A DNA stretch of 64,000 nt from Marivita sp965656765 (GCF_965656765.1 NZ_CBFHLV010000005.1:1-64000), one strand, 5' to 3'. Counted from the stretch's first letter, positions 1-8,741 are shown. A program made the numbers and translations. The notes: generated by a model not told the origin, from the sequence alone.

Positions 1-160
1 GTTGCTAATTTGACGACATACCGACGAAGCCGGAAAGTCGAGCGATAAGATAGGTTTGCATTTGCCGCTATATACTGATTAGACAGTCTTACGAGGTAAG
101 TCTTGGGTGCCTGTCGTGTGATGCTTTTGCGCGCCGACATGCAAATATCTGGAGGTTAAT

Positions 161-352
161 ATGAAGAAACTCGTTCTCGCCGCTGCGTTCGCTGGTGCTG
201 CTTCGACAGCAATGGCCGGTTCTTACGCTAAAGACGACGTGATGATGGAGCCGGTAGTTGTGGTTGAAGAAGCCGCAGCAAGCTCCTCGTCCGCAGGTCT
301 CATCATCCCGCTGGTCGTTATCGCCCTGCTGGCTGCTGCTGCATCTGACTAA
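161..352 (+). CDS. Small secreted or C-terminally anchored Ala-rich protein
   Basis: A 63-residue protein I cannot name. Residues 1-19 form a signal peptide (KK, hydrophobic run, A-M-A cleavage site). A short acidic/valine stretch and a serine-rich linker (about residues 40-44) follow, and residues 46-61 are a hydrophobic helix ending in SD. It could therefore be anchored by its C-terminus after signal cleavage, or the C-terminal helix could be packed against the membrane. A strong GGAGG at 151-155 precedes the ATG, and a terminator lies 25 bp after the stop, so it is probably a single-gene, well-expressed transcript. Bases 1-160 hold no other gene and no promoter I can defend. Function unknown. 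Confidence 0.75.
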   Translation: MKKLVLAAAFAGAASTAMAGSYAKDDVMMEPVVVVEEAAASSSSAGLIIPLVVIALLAAAASD

Positions 353-376
353 TCCACGGCGGATTATACTAACGAG

Positions 377-410
377 AAAGGCGGTGCATCAGCACCGCCT
401 TTTTTGTTTT
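377..410. terminator. Bidirectional rho-independent terminator between small protein gene and hemH
   Basis: A perfect 9-bp stem (379-387 with 392-400, loop ATCA) is flanked by AAA on the left and a T-rich run on the right, so it can work for the plus-strand small gene and for hemH, which converges from the minus strand. Confidence 0.85.
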
Positions 411-430
411 GGCCGTTCAGGTCGGCCCGA

Positions 431-1495
431 TCATTCGAGCCAACCGTTCAGATTCTCTTCGATGACAGCCGACAAGGCTGCGATGTGTGGATCGTCATCA
501 TTGAGACACGGAATATAAGTGAAATGCTCGCCACCTGCCTCTTCAAAGCTTTCCTTGATCTCTTCGTTGATCTCTTCCAGCGTTTCGATGCAGTCGGCTG
601 AAAAAGCTGGCGCGCAGACTGCGATGTTTTTCTTACCGTCTTCTTCGGCAAGGCGTGCGACTTCTTCAACAGTATAGGGCTTGAGCCATTCTTCGGGCCC
701 GAATTTGGATTGAAACGTCGTCATGATGTCAGAATCATCCCAACCCAGCCGTTCTTTCAGCAGGCGCGTCGTTTTCTGACATTGGCAGTGGTAGGGATCG
801 CCTTCGAGCAGATATCGCTTGGGAACTCCATGATAGGAGCAGACGAGGATGTCGGGACGCTTTTCTATCTTGTCATAGGCGCGTTCAATGGATTGCGCCA
901 AAGCTTCGATATACATCGGGTGTTGGTAATAGGGGTCGACCGTGCGCACGGTGGGCTGCCATTTCTCATCCATCAGCGCGCGGAAGAACTCATCATTTGC
1001 CGTTGCCGATGTTGCGCCCGCGTAGTGTGGATAGAGAGGGAAAAACAGGATCTTGCGGCATCCGGCCTCGACCATCTCGCGGACCTTGGATTTGGTCGAA
1101 GGGTTTCCGTATCGCATGCAAAAATCGACCATAACCTGATCGCCATAGCGGTCTTGCATGGTTTTGGTGATCTTTGCGGTCTGATCCTTGGTGATCGTCA
1201 TCAACGGGCTTTCACCCTGATCTTCGTTCCAGATCGATTTATAAGCTTCACCTGAACTGAACGGACGTTTGGTCAAAATAATAAGCTGCAACAGTGGCTG
1301 CCAAAGCCACGGGCTGTAGTCGATTACCCGGCGATCTGACAGGAACTCGTTTAGATACCTGCGCATGGGCCAATAGGTATAATGGTCCGGTGTGCCAAGA
1401 TTGGCCAAAAGAATGCCGACACGCTCTGCCGACACCTTCGGGTGGTCTGTCGGAGAATGTGTCGGGCGTTGTGCTGTTTTTGTTGCGTCCAACAT
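431..1495 (-). CDS. hemH: Ferrochelatase
   Basis: Ferrochelatase inserts Fe2+ into protoporphyrin IX in the last step of protoheme synthesis, at the cytoplasmic face of the membrane. The 354-residue protein has the family landmarks in order: the N-terminal LLANLGTP strand (29-36), a PLYPHYAG loop (153-160), the SYHGVP signature with the metal-binding His at about 222, and the following GDPYHCQCQ segment. The acidic C-terminal part (ETLEEINEE) carries the conserved glutamates. Length is normal. A leader of about 20 residues precedes the first conserved strand, so an internal start cannot be excluded. It runs opposite to the small gene at 161 and shares its terminator. Confidence 0.95.
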   Translation of the reverse strand: MLDATKTAQRPTHSPTDHPKVSAERVGILLANLGTPDHYTYWPMRRYLNEFLSDRRVIDYSPWLWQPLLQLIILTKRPFSSGEAYKSIWNEDQGESPLMTITKDQTAKITKTMQDRYGDQVMVDFCMRYGNPSTKSKVREMVEAGCRKILFFPLYPHYAGATSATANDEFFRALMDEKWQPTVRTVDPYYQHPMYIEALAQSIERAYDKIEKRPDILVCSYHGVPKRYLLEGDPYHCQCQKTTRLLKERLGWDDSDIMTTFQSKFGPEEWLKPYTVEEVARLAEEDGKKNIAVCAPAFSADCIETLEEINEEIKESFEEAGGEHFTYIPCLNDDDPHIAALSAVIEENLNGWLE

Positions 1496-1551
1496 CGGGC
1501 CTGCATCCTTACCTTAGTTTAACGGGCTAACTAACCTCTATCTGGGTCAGG

Positions 1552-2373
1552 TCAATCTTTGAGCGGTGTTTCCACCGTGTTCAGCGCATCTGCAAGCCGT
1601 TGCGCAGCAGAACCGGGGCGTAACGGCTGAGGCTGTGATGCATCGGGTGCCCAACCGGTGAGCGTGATCAACTCGAAGGTCGCGTTCACCCGGCCTTCGA
1701 GTTCGGAATAAGCATCAACATAAAGCGCCATCGCGCGCAGAAACACGTCTTTGCGGGTAATATGCTTGCTGCGACTGGAAAGCACATTCGCTTCGCCCAT
1801 CGCGCGCAGATCGTGCATCAGATGCAACGGCGTCGCATAGCTGGTCGTCAGGACAGCGCTATCCGCTACGGGCAAGGCAAGCCCGGCGCGTTGTAATAGC
1901 GCGCCAAGATCGCGGATTTCGCCCATTGGGGCCACGCGTGGCGATAGACCGCCGGTGACTTCGATTTCGGCTTGCCCCAGTGCTGCGCGTAATTCGTGAA
2001 GCGTTTGCCCACCCAGCATTTGCACCAGTAAAAGCCCATCCGGCCTGAGCGCGCGGCGGCATTGGATGATTTGACCGACGGGATCGTTGGCCCAATGCAG
2101 CCCCATCGCGTGGATCACCAGATCATGTGTCCCTTCTGTCAGGTCGAGCACGTCGTTGTCTTGAATGATGTGGCTATTTCCAAACGCAGCGGCCCAAACC
2201 TGCGGGAAAGGCGTCACAATCGCAGGCGACTGAAAGGTTTTGTTAACCAAAGACAAGCGATCCTGAGCATCATCGCGCGCCTCTTCGTGCAGAAACAGTG
2301 CGGGCTGCTGCAAAGCGCGGGTTCGGTTCCGCGCGAGGGCGGTGCGGTCAAACAGGATCGGAGCTTCGGACAT
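1552..2373 (-). CDS. NDUFAF5/BioC-like methyltransferase-fold protein with degenerate motif I
   Basis: A 273-residue class I methyltransferase-fold protein. The FDR start, FLHEEARDD segment, LHWANDPVG, CRRALRPDGLLL, GGQTLHELR and the SPRVAP..RDLG block match the NDUFAF5 (C20orf7) family, whose mitochondrial member hydroxylates an arginine of a complex I subunit and whose bacterial relatives are annotated as BioC-like. The usual glycine-rich SAM motif (DxGxGxG) is missing: between residues 40 and 65 there is no GxG. It starts 14 bp from divergent comF, a neighbourhood common in Rhodobacteraceae. The family call is firm; the reaction (methylation, hydroxylation or assembly factor) is not. Confidence 0.8.
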   Translation of the reverse strand: MSEAPILFDRTALARNRTRALQQPALFLHEEARDDAQDRLSLVNKTFQSPAIVTPFPQVWAAAFGNSHIIQDNDVLDLTEGTHDLVIHAMGLHWANDPVGQIIQCRRALRPDGLLLVQMLGGQTLHELRAALGQAEIEVTGGLSPRVAPMGEIRDLGALLQRAGLALPVADSAVLTTSYATPLHLMHDLRAMGEANVLSSRSKHITRKDVFLRAMALYVDAYSELEGRVNATFELITLTGWAPDASQPQPLRPGSAAQRLADALNTVETPLKD

Positions 2374-2387
2374 GAGGGGCAGATAGG

Positions 2388-3116
2388 ATGCTCCAGATAG
2401 GATTGCAAACCGTGCTGCGCATGATCTACCCGCCTCGCTGTTTGGCGTGTGGCGGCTTGGTCGAGCAAGACAACGGCATTTGTGCCGCCTGTTTCGCGGA
2501 TACCCCGTTCATCACGGGTCTGGTGTGTGATCTTTGTGGTACCGCTTTGCCGGGCACATCTGACCATCTAGTGCATTGTGATGATTGCCTGAAATTGGGT
2601 CGACCCTGGATCAAGGGACGTGCGCCATTGCGCTATGAAGGTGTGGCGCGCAGGTTGGTTCTCGGCCTCAAACACGGGGATCGGCAAGATATAGTTCCAA
2701 CAGCCGCGGATTGGATGGTTGGCGCGCTGCCACAGGACATGCCGCGCGACACGCTTGTTGTACCTGTCCCGCTGCATTTGGTTCGGCTATTGCGCCGTCG
2801 ATACAATCAGTCCGCGCTCTTGGCGCAGGCGATTGCGGTGCGATGTGAGCTTGAGTTTTGCCCAGATGGGCTGTTTCGCAATCGTCGGACCCCATCGCTG
2901 GACGGCAAATCGCGCGATGCAAGGTTTGCAGAGCTTTCGGACGCGATATCGGTCAAGGCAGAAAGGGTTGCGATATTGCGCGATAGGCCGATCCTGCTGG
3001 TCGACGATGTTATGACATCAGGCGCAACGCTCGCTGCGTGTGCATTGGCGTGTCATTCAGCACAGTGCCGAGAGATTTATGTCACGGTTCTGGCGCGCGT
3101 TGCAAAGGGTGCTTAG
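2388..3116 (+). CDS. comF: ComF family phosphoribosyltransferase-like protein
   Basis: A 242-residue ComF/GntX-type protein. The N-terminus carries a double zinc-finger-like module (CLACGG near 18-23, CAAC near 32-35, CDLCG near 48-52, HCDDC near 63-67). The C-terminal half has a type I phosphoribosyltransferase fold with the PRPP-binding LLVDDVMTSGAT loop at about 204-215. Relatives are needed for DNA uptake during natural transformation in Bacillus and Haemophilus; in alphaproteobacteria the role is inferred only. GAGGGG at 2375-2379 supports the ATG at 2388. The gene is divergent from the methyltransferase and 30 bp upstream of grxC. Confidence 0.85.
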   Translation: MLQIGLQTVLRMIYPPRCLACGGLVEQDNGICAACFADTPFITGLVCDLCGTALPGTSDHLVHCDDCLKLGRPWIKGRAPLRYEGVARRLVLGLKHGDRQDIVPTAADWMVGALPQDMPRDTLVVPVPLHLVRLLRRRYNQSALLAQAIAVRCELEFCPDGLFRNRRTPSLDGKSRDARFAELSDAISVKAERVAILRDRPILLVDDVMTSGATLAACALACHSAQCREIYVTVLARVAKGA

Positions 3117-3146
3117 ATCCCCGACAATCACCGTAGGGGAAACACT

Positions 3147-3404
3147 ATGCAAACTATCGAAATCTACACGTCACCACTTTGCGGCTTTTGTCATGCTGCG
3201 AAACGCCTGCTGACACAAAAGGGCGCAAGCTTTGTTGAAATCGACGTGCTGTCCAATCCGGATCGCAAGCCCGAGATGATCCAACGCGCCAATGGCGGGC
3301 GGACCGTGCCGCAGATCTTTATTGGCGAAACACATGTCGGCGGATGTGACGAACTGTACGCTTTGGATCGGGCGGGTAAGCTTGATCCGCTTCTGGCGGC
3401 CTGA
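3147..3404 (+). CDS. grxC: Glutaredoxin 3
   Basis: A cytoplasmic dithiol glutaredoxin of 85 residues with active site CGFC at 12-15, the TVPQIF cis-proline segment and the GG(C)DEL motif that follows it. It reduces protein or low-molecular disulfides with glutathione. The active site differs from the E. coli CPYC but is common in alphaproteobacterial GrxC. It is preceded by AGGGGAAA and followed after 5 bp by the nitrilase-like gene, so the two are probably cotranscribed with comF. Confidence 0.92.
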   Translation: MQTIEIYTSPLCGFCHAAKRLLTQKGASFVEIDVLSNPDRKPEMIQRANGGRTVPQIFIGETHVGGCDELYALDRAGKLDPLLAA

Positions 3405-3409
3405 CGGCT

Positions 3410-4243
3410 ATGCGGGCTGCGTTGCTGCAATTAACGTCTTCGGATGACCCTTTGGATAACCTGAGGATCACGTCAGAGCTTGTGCAGAACGCCGCTACGG
3501 ATGGGGCCGAGTTGATCGTCACGCCCGAGGTTACCAATTGCGTCAGCAACAGCCGGACGCATCAGAGATCCGTTTTGCATCATCAACTTGATGATCCGAC
3601 GCTCGCTGGCCTGCAGAACGATGCTGCGCGACTGGGAGTGTGGGTGTTGATCGGGTCGCTTGCTCTTAAGGCCGACCCACCCGAGGAACGTTTTCTGAAC
3701 CGGTCTTTTTTGATCGCTCCGGACGGGTCGATTGCCGCACACTACGATAAGCTGCATATGTTTGACGTTCAGGTGACCGAGACCGAGACCTACAAGGAGT
3801 CCGCCGGGTTTAAACCGGGAGACCGTGCGGTGACGGTGGGCACACCCTTTGGCATAATTGGTATGACCATCTGCTATGATGTACGGTTCGCCTATCTCTA
3901 TCGTACGCTTGCACAGGCTGGTTCCGCAATCTTGACGGTACCTGCTGCGTTTTCGCCTGCGACCGGTCCTATGCACTGGGAGCAGTTGCTCAGGGCGCGG
4001 GCGATCGAGACCGGGTGTTTCGTGCTTGCTCCGGCGCAGGGCGGCGCGCATTCAGCGGTTCGAGGTCGGGCGCGCACCACGCATGGGCATTCTCTGGCCA
4101 TTTCGCCTTGGGGAGAAGTGCTTTTGGATGCGGGTATGCAATCTGGCGTTCACCTTGTTGACCTTGATCTGTCTGACGTGGCAAAAGCCAGACAGAAAAT
4201 TCCGTCTTTACAGCATGATAGAGAGTTTACTGGGCCTTCATGA
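3410..4243 (+). CDS. Nitrilase-superfamily amidohydrolase (Nit1/YbeM branch)
   Basis: A 277-residue carbon-nitrogen hydrolase with the complete catalytic triad: Glu40 (VTPE), Lys114 (HYDKLHMFD) and Cys155 (GMTICYDVRF). The HYDKLHMFDV and LRARAIETGCFVLAPAQ segments are typical of the Nit branch, whose best known members are deaminated-glutathione amidases that repair an aberrant transaminase product of glutathione. The position directly behind grxC fits a glutathione-related role, but the substrate is not proven. The stop overlaps the ATG of the MarR gene by four bases (ATGA). Confidence 0.85.
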   Translation: MRAALLQLTSSDDPLDNLRITSELVQNAATDGAELIVTPEVTNCVSNSRTHQRSVLHHQLDDPTLAGLQNDAARLGVWVLIGSLALKADPPEERFLNRSFLIAPDGSIAAHYDKLHMFDVQVTETETYKESAGFKPGDRAVTVGTPFGIIGMTICYDVRFAYLYRTLAQAGSAILTVPAAFSPATGPMHWEQLLRARAIETGCFVLAPAQGGAHSAVRGRARTTHGHSLAISPWGEVLLDAGMQSGVHLVDLDLSDVAKARQKIPSLQHDREFTGPS

Positions 4244-4689
4244 GTGATAGCAGTCCCCTTGCCATTTCGCTTTTTAGTGAATTGTTGACCGCAGATCAGT
4301 TGCTCCGCAATCGGTTGACGCGGGTGCTGCCCAACAAGATGGAAATCTCACATTTTTCTGTGCTGAACCAACTGGCGCGCGGTGGGTCTGAGAAGACGCC
4401 TGCGCAATTGGCCAAGGCGTTTCACGTGACGCGTGGCGCGATGACCAACACCCTAGGCAAGCTTGAGGCGGCAGGCTACGTGCACATCAGGCCTGATTGG
4501 GATGATGCGCGGCGCAAGCAAGTGTCAATCAGTCCTGCTGGACTTGCCGCGCGTGATGCAGCGATTGCAGCGATCACGCCCTTGATCAACGAGATGGTCC
4601 AAGAGCTGGGTGAAACCAAGGTGCGGGCCGCGATCCCGGTGCTGCGAGAGTTGCGGGTCAAGCTGGAAGCTCCAGACCCGCGATCCTAG
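4240..4689 (+). CDS. MarR family transcriptional regulator
   Basis: A 149-residue winged-helix regulator. A dimerisation helix at the N-terminus is followed by the HTH around residues 52-75 (TPAQLAKAFHVTRGAMTN) and the wing with the DDARRKQV sequence characteristic of MarR proteins. The ligand is unknown. Translational coupling to the amidohydrolase (4-bp overlap) suggests it acts on, or senses a product of, this small operon. It converges with ubiG, 9 bp away, without an obvious terminator. Confidence 0.88.
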   Translation: MSDSSPLAISLFSELLTADQLLRNRLTRVLPNKMEISHFSVLNQLARGGSEKTPAQLAKAFHVTRGAMTNTLGKLEAAGYVHIRPDWDDARRKQVSISPAGLAARDAAIAAITPLINEMVQELGETKVRAAIPVLRELRVKLEAPDPRS

Positions 4690-4698
4690 GCCATTGGC

Positions 4699-5442
4699 TT
4701 ACTCCGGTTTCAACGCCGCAGTTACGTAGTTCACGCTCAGGTCGCGATCCGACAGGCTCCATTTCCAGGACACTGGGTTGAACTGGAAGCCTTTGCGATC
4801 AACCGGGTCCAACCCTGCTTGCCGCAGCAGGTCATATAGTTCGTCCGGGGTGATGAACTTGGCCCAGTCATGCGTGCCTTTTGGTAACCAGCGCATGATG
4901 AACTCCGCGCCTACAATGGCTGCTGCAAAGCTTTTGGCGTTGCGGTTGATCGTGGAACACAGGTGCAGCCCACCGGGCTTCAGTAGCCGTTGGCAAGCGG
5001 TCAAATAAGCCAGCGGATCAGCAACGTGTTCGACCACTTCCATGTTTAGAACGACGTCAAACTGTTCGTCAGCGTCTGCCATCGCTTCTGCGGTGGTATG
5101 TCGGTAGTCAATGTCTAAGCCCGATTGCTGGGCATGCGCTTGCGCCACCGGGATGTTGCTGCCGCCGGCATCGACACCGACAATCGTTGCACCCAACCGG
5201 GCCATTGGTTCGCACAACAAACCGCCACCACAACCAATATCGAGGATGCGCAGCCCGGTGAATGGTAGCGCTTGCGAAAGGTCCCGATCAAACTCTGCTG
5301 CGATCTGGGATGTGATGTAATCAAGACGGCAGGGGTTGAGCATGTGCAGCGGTTTAAACTTGCCGTTGGGGTCCCACCACTCGGCGGCCATCGCCTCGAA
5401 CTTGGCAATTTCTGACGGATCAACGGTTGTCGTGGCTGTCAT
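4699..5442 (-). CDS. ubiG: Ubiquinone biosynthesis O-methyltransferase
   Basis: UbiG performs both O-methylation steps of ubiquinone synthesis. From the chosen ATG at 5442 the protein has 247 residues, the family's length, starting MTATTTVDPSEI. SAM motif I (ILDIGCGGG) lies at 66-74. The AAEWWDPNGKFKPLHMLNPCR segment at 19-39 is diagnostic for UbiG. A longer reading frame extends 77 codons upstream but has no family similarity. An alternative ATG lies five codons further upstream (5457). The gene is divergent from pip with only about 50 bp between the starts. Confidence 0.93.
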   Translation of the reverse strand: MTATTTVDPSEIAKFEAMAAEWWDPNGKFKPLHMLNPCRLDYITSQIAAEFDRDLSQALPFTGLRILDIGCGGGLLCEPMARLGATIVGVDAGGSNIPVAQAHAQQSGLDIDYRHTTAEAMADADEQFDVVLNMEVVEHVADPLAYLTACQRLLKPGGLHLCSTINRNAKSFAAAIVGAEFIMRWLPKGTHDWAKFITPDELYDLLRQAGLDPVDRKGFQFNPVSWKWSLSDRDLSVNYVTAALKPE

Positions 5443-5492
5443 GGAACATTTCCCCATGGTCTTTTGGTATTTGGTGCCAATATAGATTGGGT

Positions 5493-6464
5493 ATGGATAA
5501 ATTCCCGAGCCAAAAGCGCGCAGTGCAGTACCTTTATCCCCCCATTGACCCCTTCGACCAGCGTATGCTGTCGGTTGGGGATGGGCATACCGTGTATGTC
5601 GAACAATGCGGAGCGGAAAACGGAATTCCGGTGATTGTTCTCCATGGCGGACCGGGTGGCGGGTGCAGTCCATCTATGCGGCGCTACTTCGATCCCAAAG
5701 TGTATCGTGTGGTGCTGTTTGATCAGCGCGGTTGTGGACGGTCGCGGCCTCATGCCAGTGTCACCAACAACACGACATGGGATTTGGTCGCTGATATCGA
5801 GCTGATCCGCGAAACGTTGGGGATTGATAAGTTCATCGTTTTCGGCGGCAGTTGGGGTGCCACACTCGCATTGATCTATGGCATCAGTCACCCGGAGCGG
5901 GTGGCACATTTGGTGCTGCGCGGTGTTTTCACCATGACACACGCAGAACTGGATTGGTTCTATGGCGGTGGCGCCGGGCAGTTTTGGCCGGAGACCTGGG
6001 CACGATTTGTCGACATGATACCCGAAGACGAACGTGGCGATCTGATTGGAGCGTATCACAGACGGCTTTTTTCGGGTGACTTACGTACCGAAACGCGGTT
6101 TGCGCGGGCATGGTCAGCTTGGGAAAATGCTTTGGCGTCAGTCTACTCCAGCGGGTCCGGAGGCGAGTCGCCAGGCGACTACGCGCGGGCCTTTGCGCGG
6201 CTTGAGAACCACTATTTTATCAACAACGGGTTTCTCGAAGAAGATGGCTGGATCCTCAAGAACATGGATCGGCTTTCGGGTATTCCCGGGGCGATCGTTC
6301 AAGGCCGATATGACATGATTTGCCCCCCTGTGCGGGCCTGGGAACTGGCGCGGGTGTGGCCCGAGTGTGACCTGCGCATGGTGCGGAATGCCGGTCATGC
6401 CCTGTCCGAGCCCGGCATCAGCGCCGAGCTTGTCCGCATAATGGACAGTATATCAACGGCTTAA
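5493..6464 (+). CDS. pip: Prolyl aminopeptidase (proline iminopeptidase)
   Basis: An alpha/beta-hydrolase of 324 residues that removes N-terminal proline from peptides in the cytoplasm. It has the HGGPGGG oxyanion loop (51-57), the nucleophile elbow GGSWGAT with Ser120, the acid Asp274 (GRYDM) and His302 (NAGHA), plus the YPPIDPFD N-terminus typical of the family. I chose the ATG at 5493 (MDKFPS) because family similarity begins there; the frame is open for 22 codons upstream. No terminator is visible in the 82 bp before the ABC operon. Confidence 0.93.
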   Translation: MDKFPSQKRAVQYLYPPIDPFDQRMLSVGDGHTVYVEQCGAENGIPVIVLHGGPGGGCSPSMRRYFDPKVYRVVLFDQRGCGRSRPHASVTNNTTWDLVADIELIRETLGIDKFIVFGGSWGATLALIYGISHPERVAHLVLRGVFTMTHAELDWFYGGGAGQFWPETWARFVDMIPEDERGDLIGAYHRRLFSGDLRTETRFARAWSAWENALASVYSSGSGGESPGDYARAFARLENHYFINNGFLEEDGWILKNMDRLSGIPGAIVQGRYDMICPPVRAWELARVWPECDLRMVRNAGHALSEPGISAELVRIMDSISTA

Positions 6465-6546
6465 CATTTAAATTCTATTAGATGTTTACACGTCGTCCCC
6501 GGTTGGTAACGTATGCAACTAGGGTAACGAAGGCTAAGCCGAGACG

Positions 6547-7542
6547 TTGAATTCTGTCATTCGCATCATTTTGCAGCGGCTTGCGCTTGGACTTCTCACG
6601 CTGTTCGTTGTTTCCATCGTTATCTTCACAGCGGTAAACATGCTTCCCGGTGATTTCGCCCAAGCTATTCTTGGCCAAGGAGCGACGCCCGAAGCGGTTG
6701 AAGCAATCCGCAAGGATTTGGGCCTCGATCAGCCTCCGATCACCCGATATTTCCAATGGCTTGGCGGCGCGCTTCAGGGCGATTTGGGCAATTCCTTTGC
6801 GCAGGCGAACTTTGCAAGCTTTGTCGGCGCTGACAGCGGCGTGCGTACGACCGTCGCGCAACAGATTGCACCAAGATTTGCCAACACGATGTTCCTTGCC
6901 GCTGTGACAGCTTGTATCGCGGTGCCGGTTTCGCTGACGCTGGGCATTTTGGCCGCTTTGTTCCGAAACTCGGTGTTTGATCGTGCAACCAACGTGACGA
7001 CGCTTACCTCCATTTCGTCGCCCGAGTTTTTTCTGGCATACGTTTTGATCCTCTTCCTTGCCGTGCTGAACCCGTTGCTTCCTTCGCTGTCGAACATCTT
7101 TGAGGGCATGTCCTTTGGTGAAAGGCTTGAGAAAACGCTGCTGCCTGCGCTGACGCTGACTCTTGTCGTGACGGCGCATATGATGCGCATGACCCGCGCA
7201 GCGATCATTAATCTCTTGGCGTCACCCTATATTGAAATGGCGCGGCTCAAGGGCATGTCGCCAATGCGGGTGATCGTCAAACACGCGCTCCCGAATGCCC
7301 TTGCGCCGATCATCAACGTGATTGCACTCAATCTTGCGTATCTGATCACCGGTGTTGTCGTGGTTGAGGTGGTGTTCGTTTACCCCGGCATTGGCCAGCT
7401 GTTCGTCGACAGTGTGAAAATTCGTGACATCCCTGTGGTTCAGGCCTGCTGTCTGATCTTTGCGGCGGCGTATATCCTTCTGAATCTTTTGGCGGATATT
7501 CTGTCGATCCTCTCCAATCCCCGTCTGAGGCATCCGAAATGA
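6547..7542 (+). CDS. ABC transporter permease, OppB/DppB type
   Basis: A 331-residue inner-membrane permease with six predicted helices. The first TM starts at residue 8, and the long periplasmic loop (about 35-110) is usual for DppB-type subunits. The EAA loop (YIEMARLKGMSP..HALPNAL, about 225-260) contacts the ATPase. The start is TTG at 6547, because family similarity (IRIILQRLALG) begins at once and no ATG is close; no strong ribosome site is visible. It is the first gene of a four-gene operon whose members overlap. The substrate class (peptide, opine or other solute) cannot be read from the permease. Confidence 0.88.
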   Translation: MNSVIRIILQRLALGLLTLFVVSIVIFTAVNMLPGDFAQAILGQGATPEAVEAIRKDLGLDQPPITRYFQWLGGALQGDLGNSFAQANFASFVGADSGVRTTVAQQIAPRFANTMFLAAVTACIAVPVSLTLGILAALFRNSVFDRATNVTTLTSISSPEFFLAYVLILFLAVLNPLLPSLSNIFEGMSFGERLEKTLLPALTLTLVVTAHMMRMTRAAIINLLASPYIEMARLKGMSPMRVIVKHALPNALAPIINVIALNLAYLITGVVVVEVVFVYPGIGQLFVDSVKIRDIPVVQACCLIFAAAYILLNLLADILSILSNPRLRHPK

Positions 7543-8741
7543 GCACGCTTCTGACATTGGCCTTGCTATTGATCGGTATCGCAACTTTGGGCTGGGCCTT
7601 TCGGTTCGTAGGCCAGAAAGCCACGGCAAACGCCCCAACCTTTCGCGATATGCCCTATGCGGTTGCGTTCGGTTATGTCCTGGGCGCGAGCCTCTTGCTG
7701 TTTTCGGTCTGGTATTTCTTTCAACCGACACAGAATGATGCAGGCGTTCCGAACGCTGGGGTCGTGTTTTTTCGGTGGGCGGTTCAGTTCTTTATCATGG
7801 CGGCGATTGCAGCCTACGTGTTCCGCATTCTGGGTCGCACCGTTGGAACGGCGGGCACCAAGAAGATGTTCCGCCAGATGCCACTCACGGCAAGCTTTGG
7901 CGTCTTGGTTGTAATCCTCTACGCTTTTACGGCGATCTTTGCTGCATGGCTCGCACCACATGGTCAAGAAGAGATCTTTGCCAAGGTGAACGTCTTGCCC
8001 GGCGGGAACGCGGCAACAGGGGGTGACCCGCTGCATCCACTTGGAACGGATCAAATCGGTCGAGATCTTTTGAGCCGACTGATTTACGGCGCGCAGAACA
8101 CGGTTGGAATCGCATTTGTCACGACTTGTCTGGCGTTCTTTCTAGGCGGTTCCCTTGGGTTTCTTGCCGCGACTTTGCAGGGGTGGCTTGATCAAGTTCT
8201 GAGCCGGACGGTCGACGTTCTGATGGCGATTCCGTCACTCATCTTTGCGCTCTTGTTGATGACCATTGCCAGTGCATGGGCTGGATCAGAACGGTGGCTA
8301 CTTACGATCTATATGATCCTGATCATTGCCGTTATCGACAGCACACGTGTGTTCCGTTTGGCTCGAGCGGTGGGGCTCAACATCGTTGTGATGGACTACA
8401 TCGAGGCGGCCAAGTTACGCGGTGAGGGTCTGTCATATCTGATCTTCAAAGAGATCCTGCCGAACGCGACCGCGCCGTTGCTCGCGGAATTCGGATTGCG
8501 TTTCTGTTTTGTGTTTCTGACGATTGCATCGCTTTCGTTTTTGGGTGTTGGCATCCAGCCGCCCTTGGCCGACTGGGGCACTATGGTGAGAGATAGTGCG
8601 CAATTCATCAACTTTGCAGCGTTCTCTCCATTGACAGCTGCATTGCCGCTATTGGCTGCGGGTGCGATTGCATTGTTGACGGTTGGAGTGAATTTTGTGG
8701 TCGATTGGATGCTGCACCGAAGTTCGGGACTAAAGGAATGA
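7539..8741 (+). CDS. ABC transporter permease, OppC/DppC type, with N-terminal extension
   Basis: A 400-residue partner permease overlapping the first by four bases (ATGA). The normal OppC/DppC fold begins near residue 116 (SFGVLVVILYAFTAIFAAWLAP), followed by HPLGTDQIGRDLLSRLIYGA, which is diagnostic for the family, and the EAA loop (YIEAAKLRGEGL..EILPNATAP). Ahead of it lie about 110 extra residues with three further hydrophobic helices (about 3-22, 42-60 and 80-98). Family members are usually near 280-300 residues, so this is a real extension and not a start error, since the frame is coupled to the previous gene. Confidence 0.87.
   Translation: MSTLLTLALLLIGIATLGWAFRFVGQKATANAPTFRDMPYAVAFGYVLGASLLLFSVWYFFQPTQNDAGVPNAGVVFFRWAVQFFIMAAIAAYVFRILGRTVGTAGTKKMFRQMPLTASFGVLVVILYAFTAIFAAWLAPHGQEEIFAKVNVLPGGNAATGGDPLHPLGTDQIGRDLLSRLIYGAQNTVGIAFVTTCLAFFLGGSLGFLAATLQGWLDQVLSRTVDVLMAIPSLIFALLLMTIASAWAGSERWLLTIYMILIIAVIDSTRVFRLARAVGLNIVVMDYIEAAKLRGEGLSYLIFKEILPNATAPLLAEFGLRFCFVFLTIASLSFLGVGIQPPLADWGTMVRDSAQFINFAAFSPLTAALPLLAAGAIALLTVGVNFVVDWMLHRSSGLKE

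Noticed and set aside
710..1255. 181-codon open frame on the plus strand
   Set aside because: Entirely antisense to hemH, whose motifs are complete; the translated frame has no domain-like features.
1514..1534. TTAGTT-N9-AACTAA dyad upstream of hemH as an iron or redox operator
   Set aside because: Arms are only six AT-rich bases and match no regulator site I can name; chance is a sufficient explanation.
5439..6059. 206-codon open frame on the minus strand
   Set aside because: Shadow of pip and the ubiG-pip spacer; composition follows the opposite frame of the real gene.
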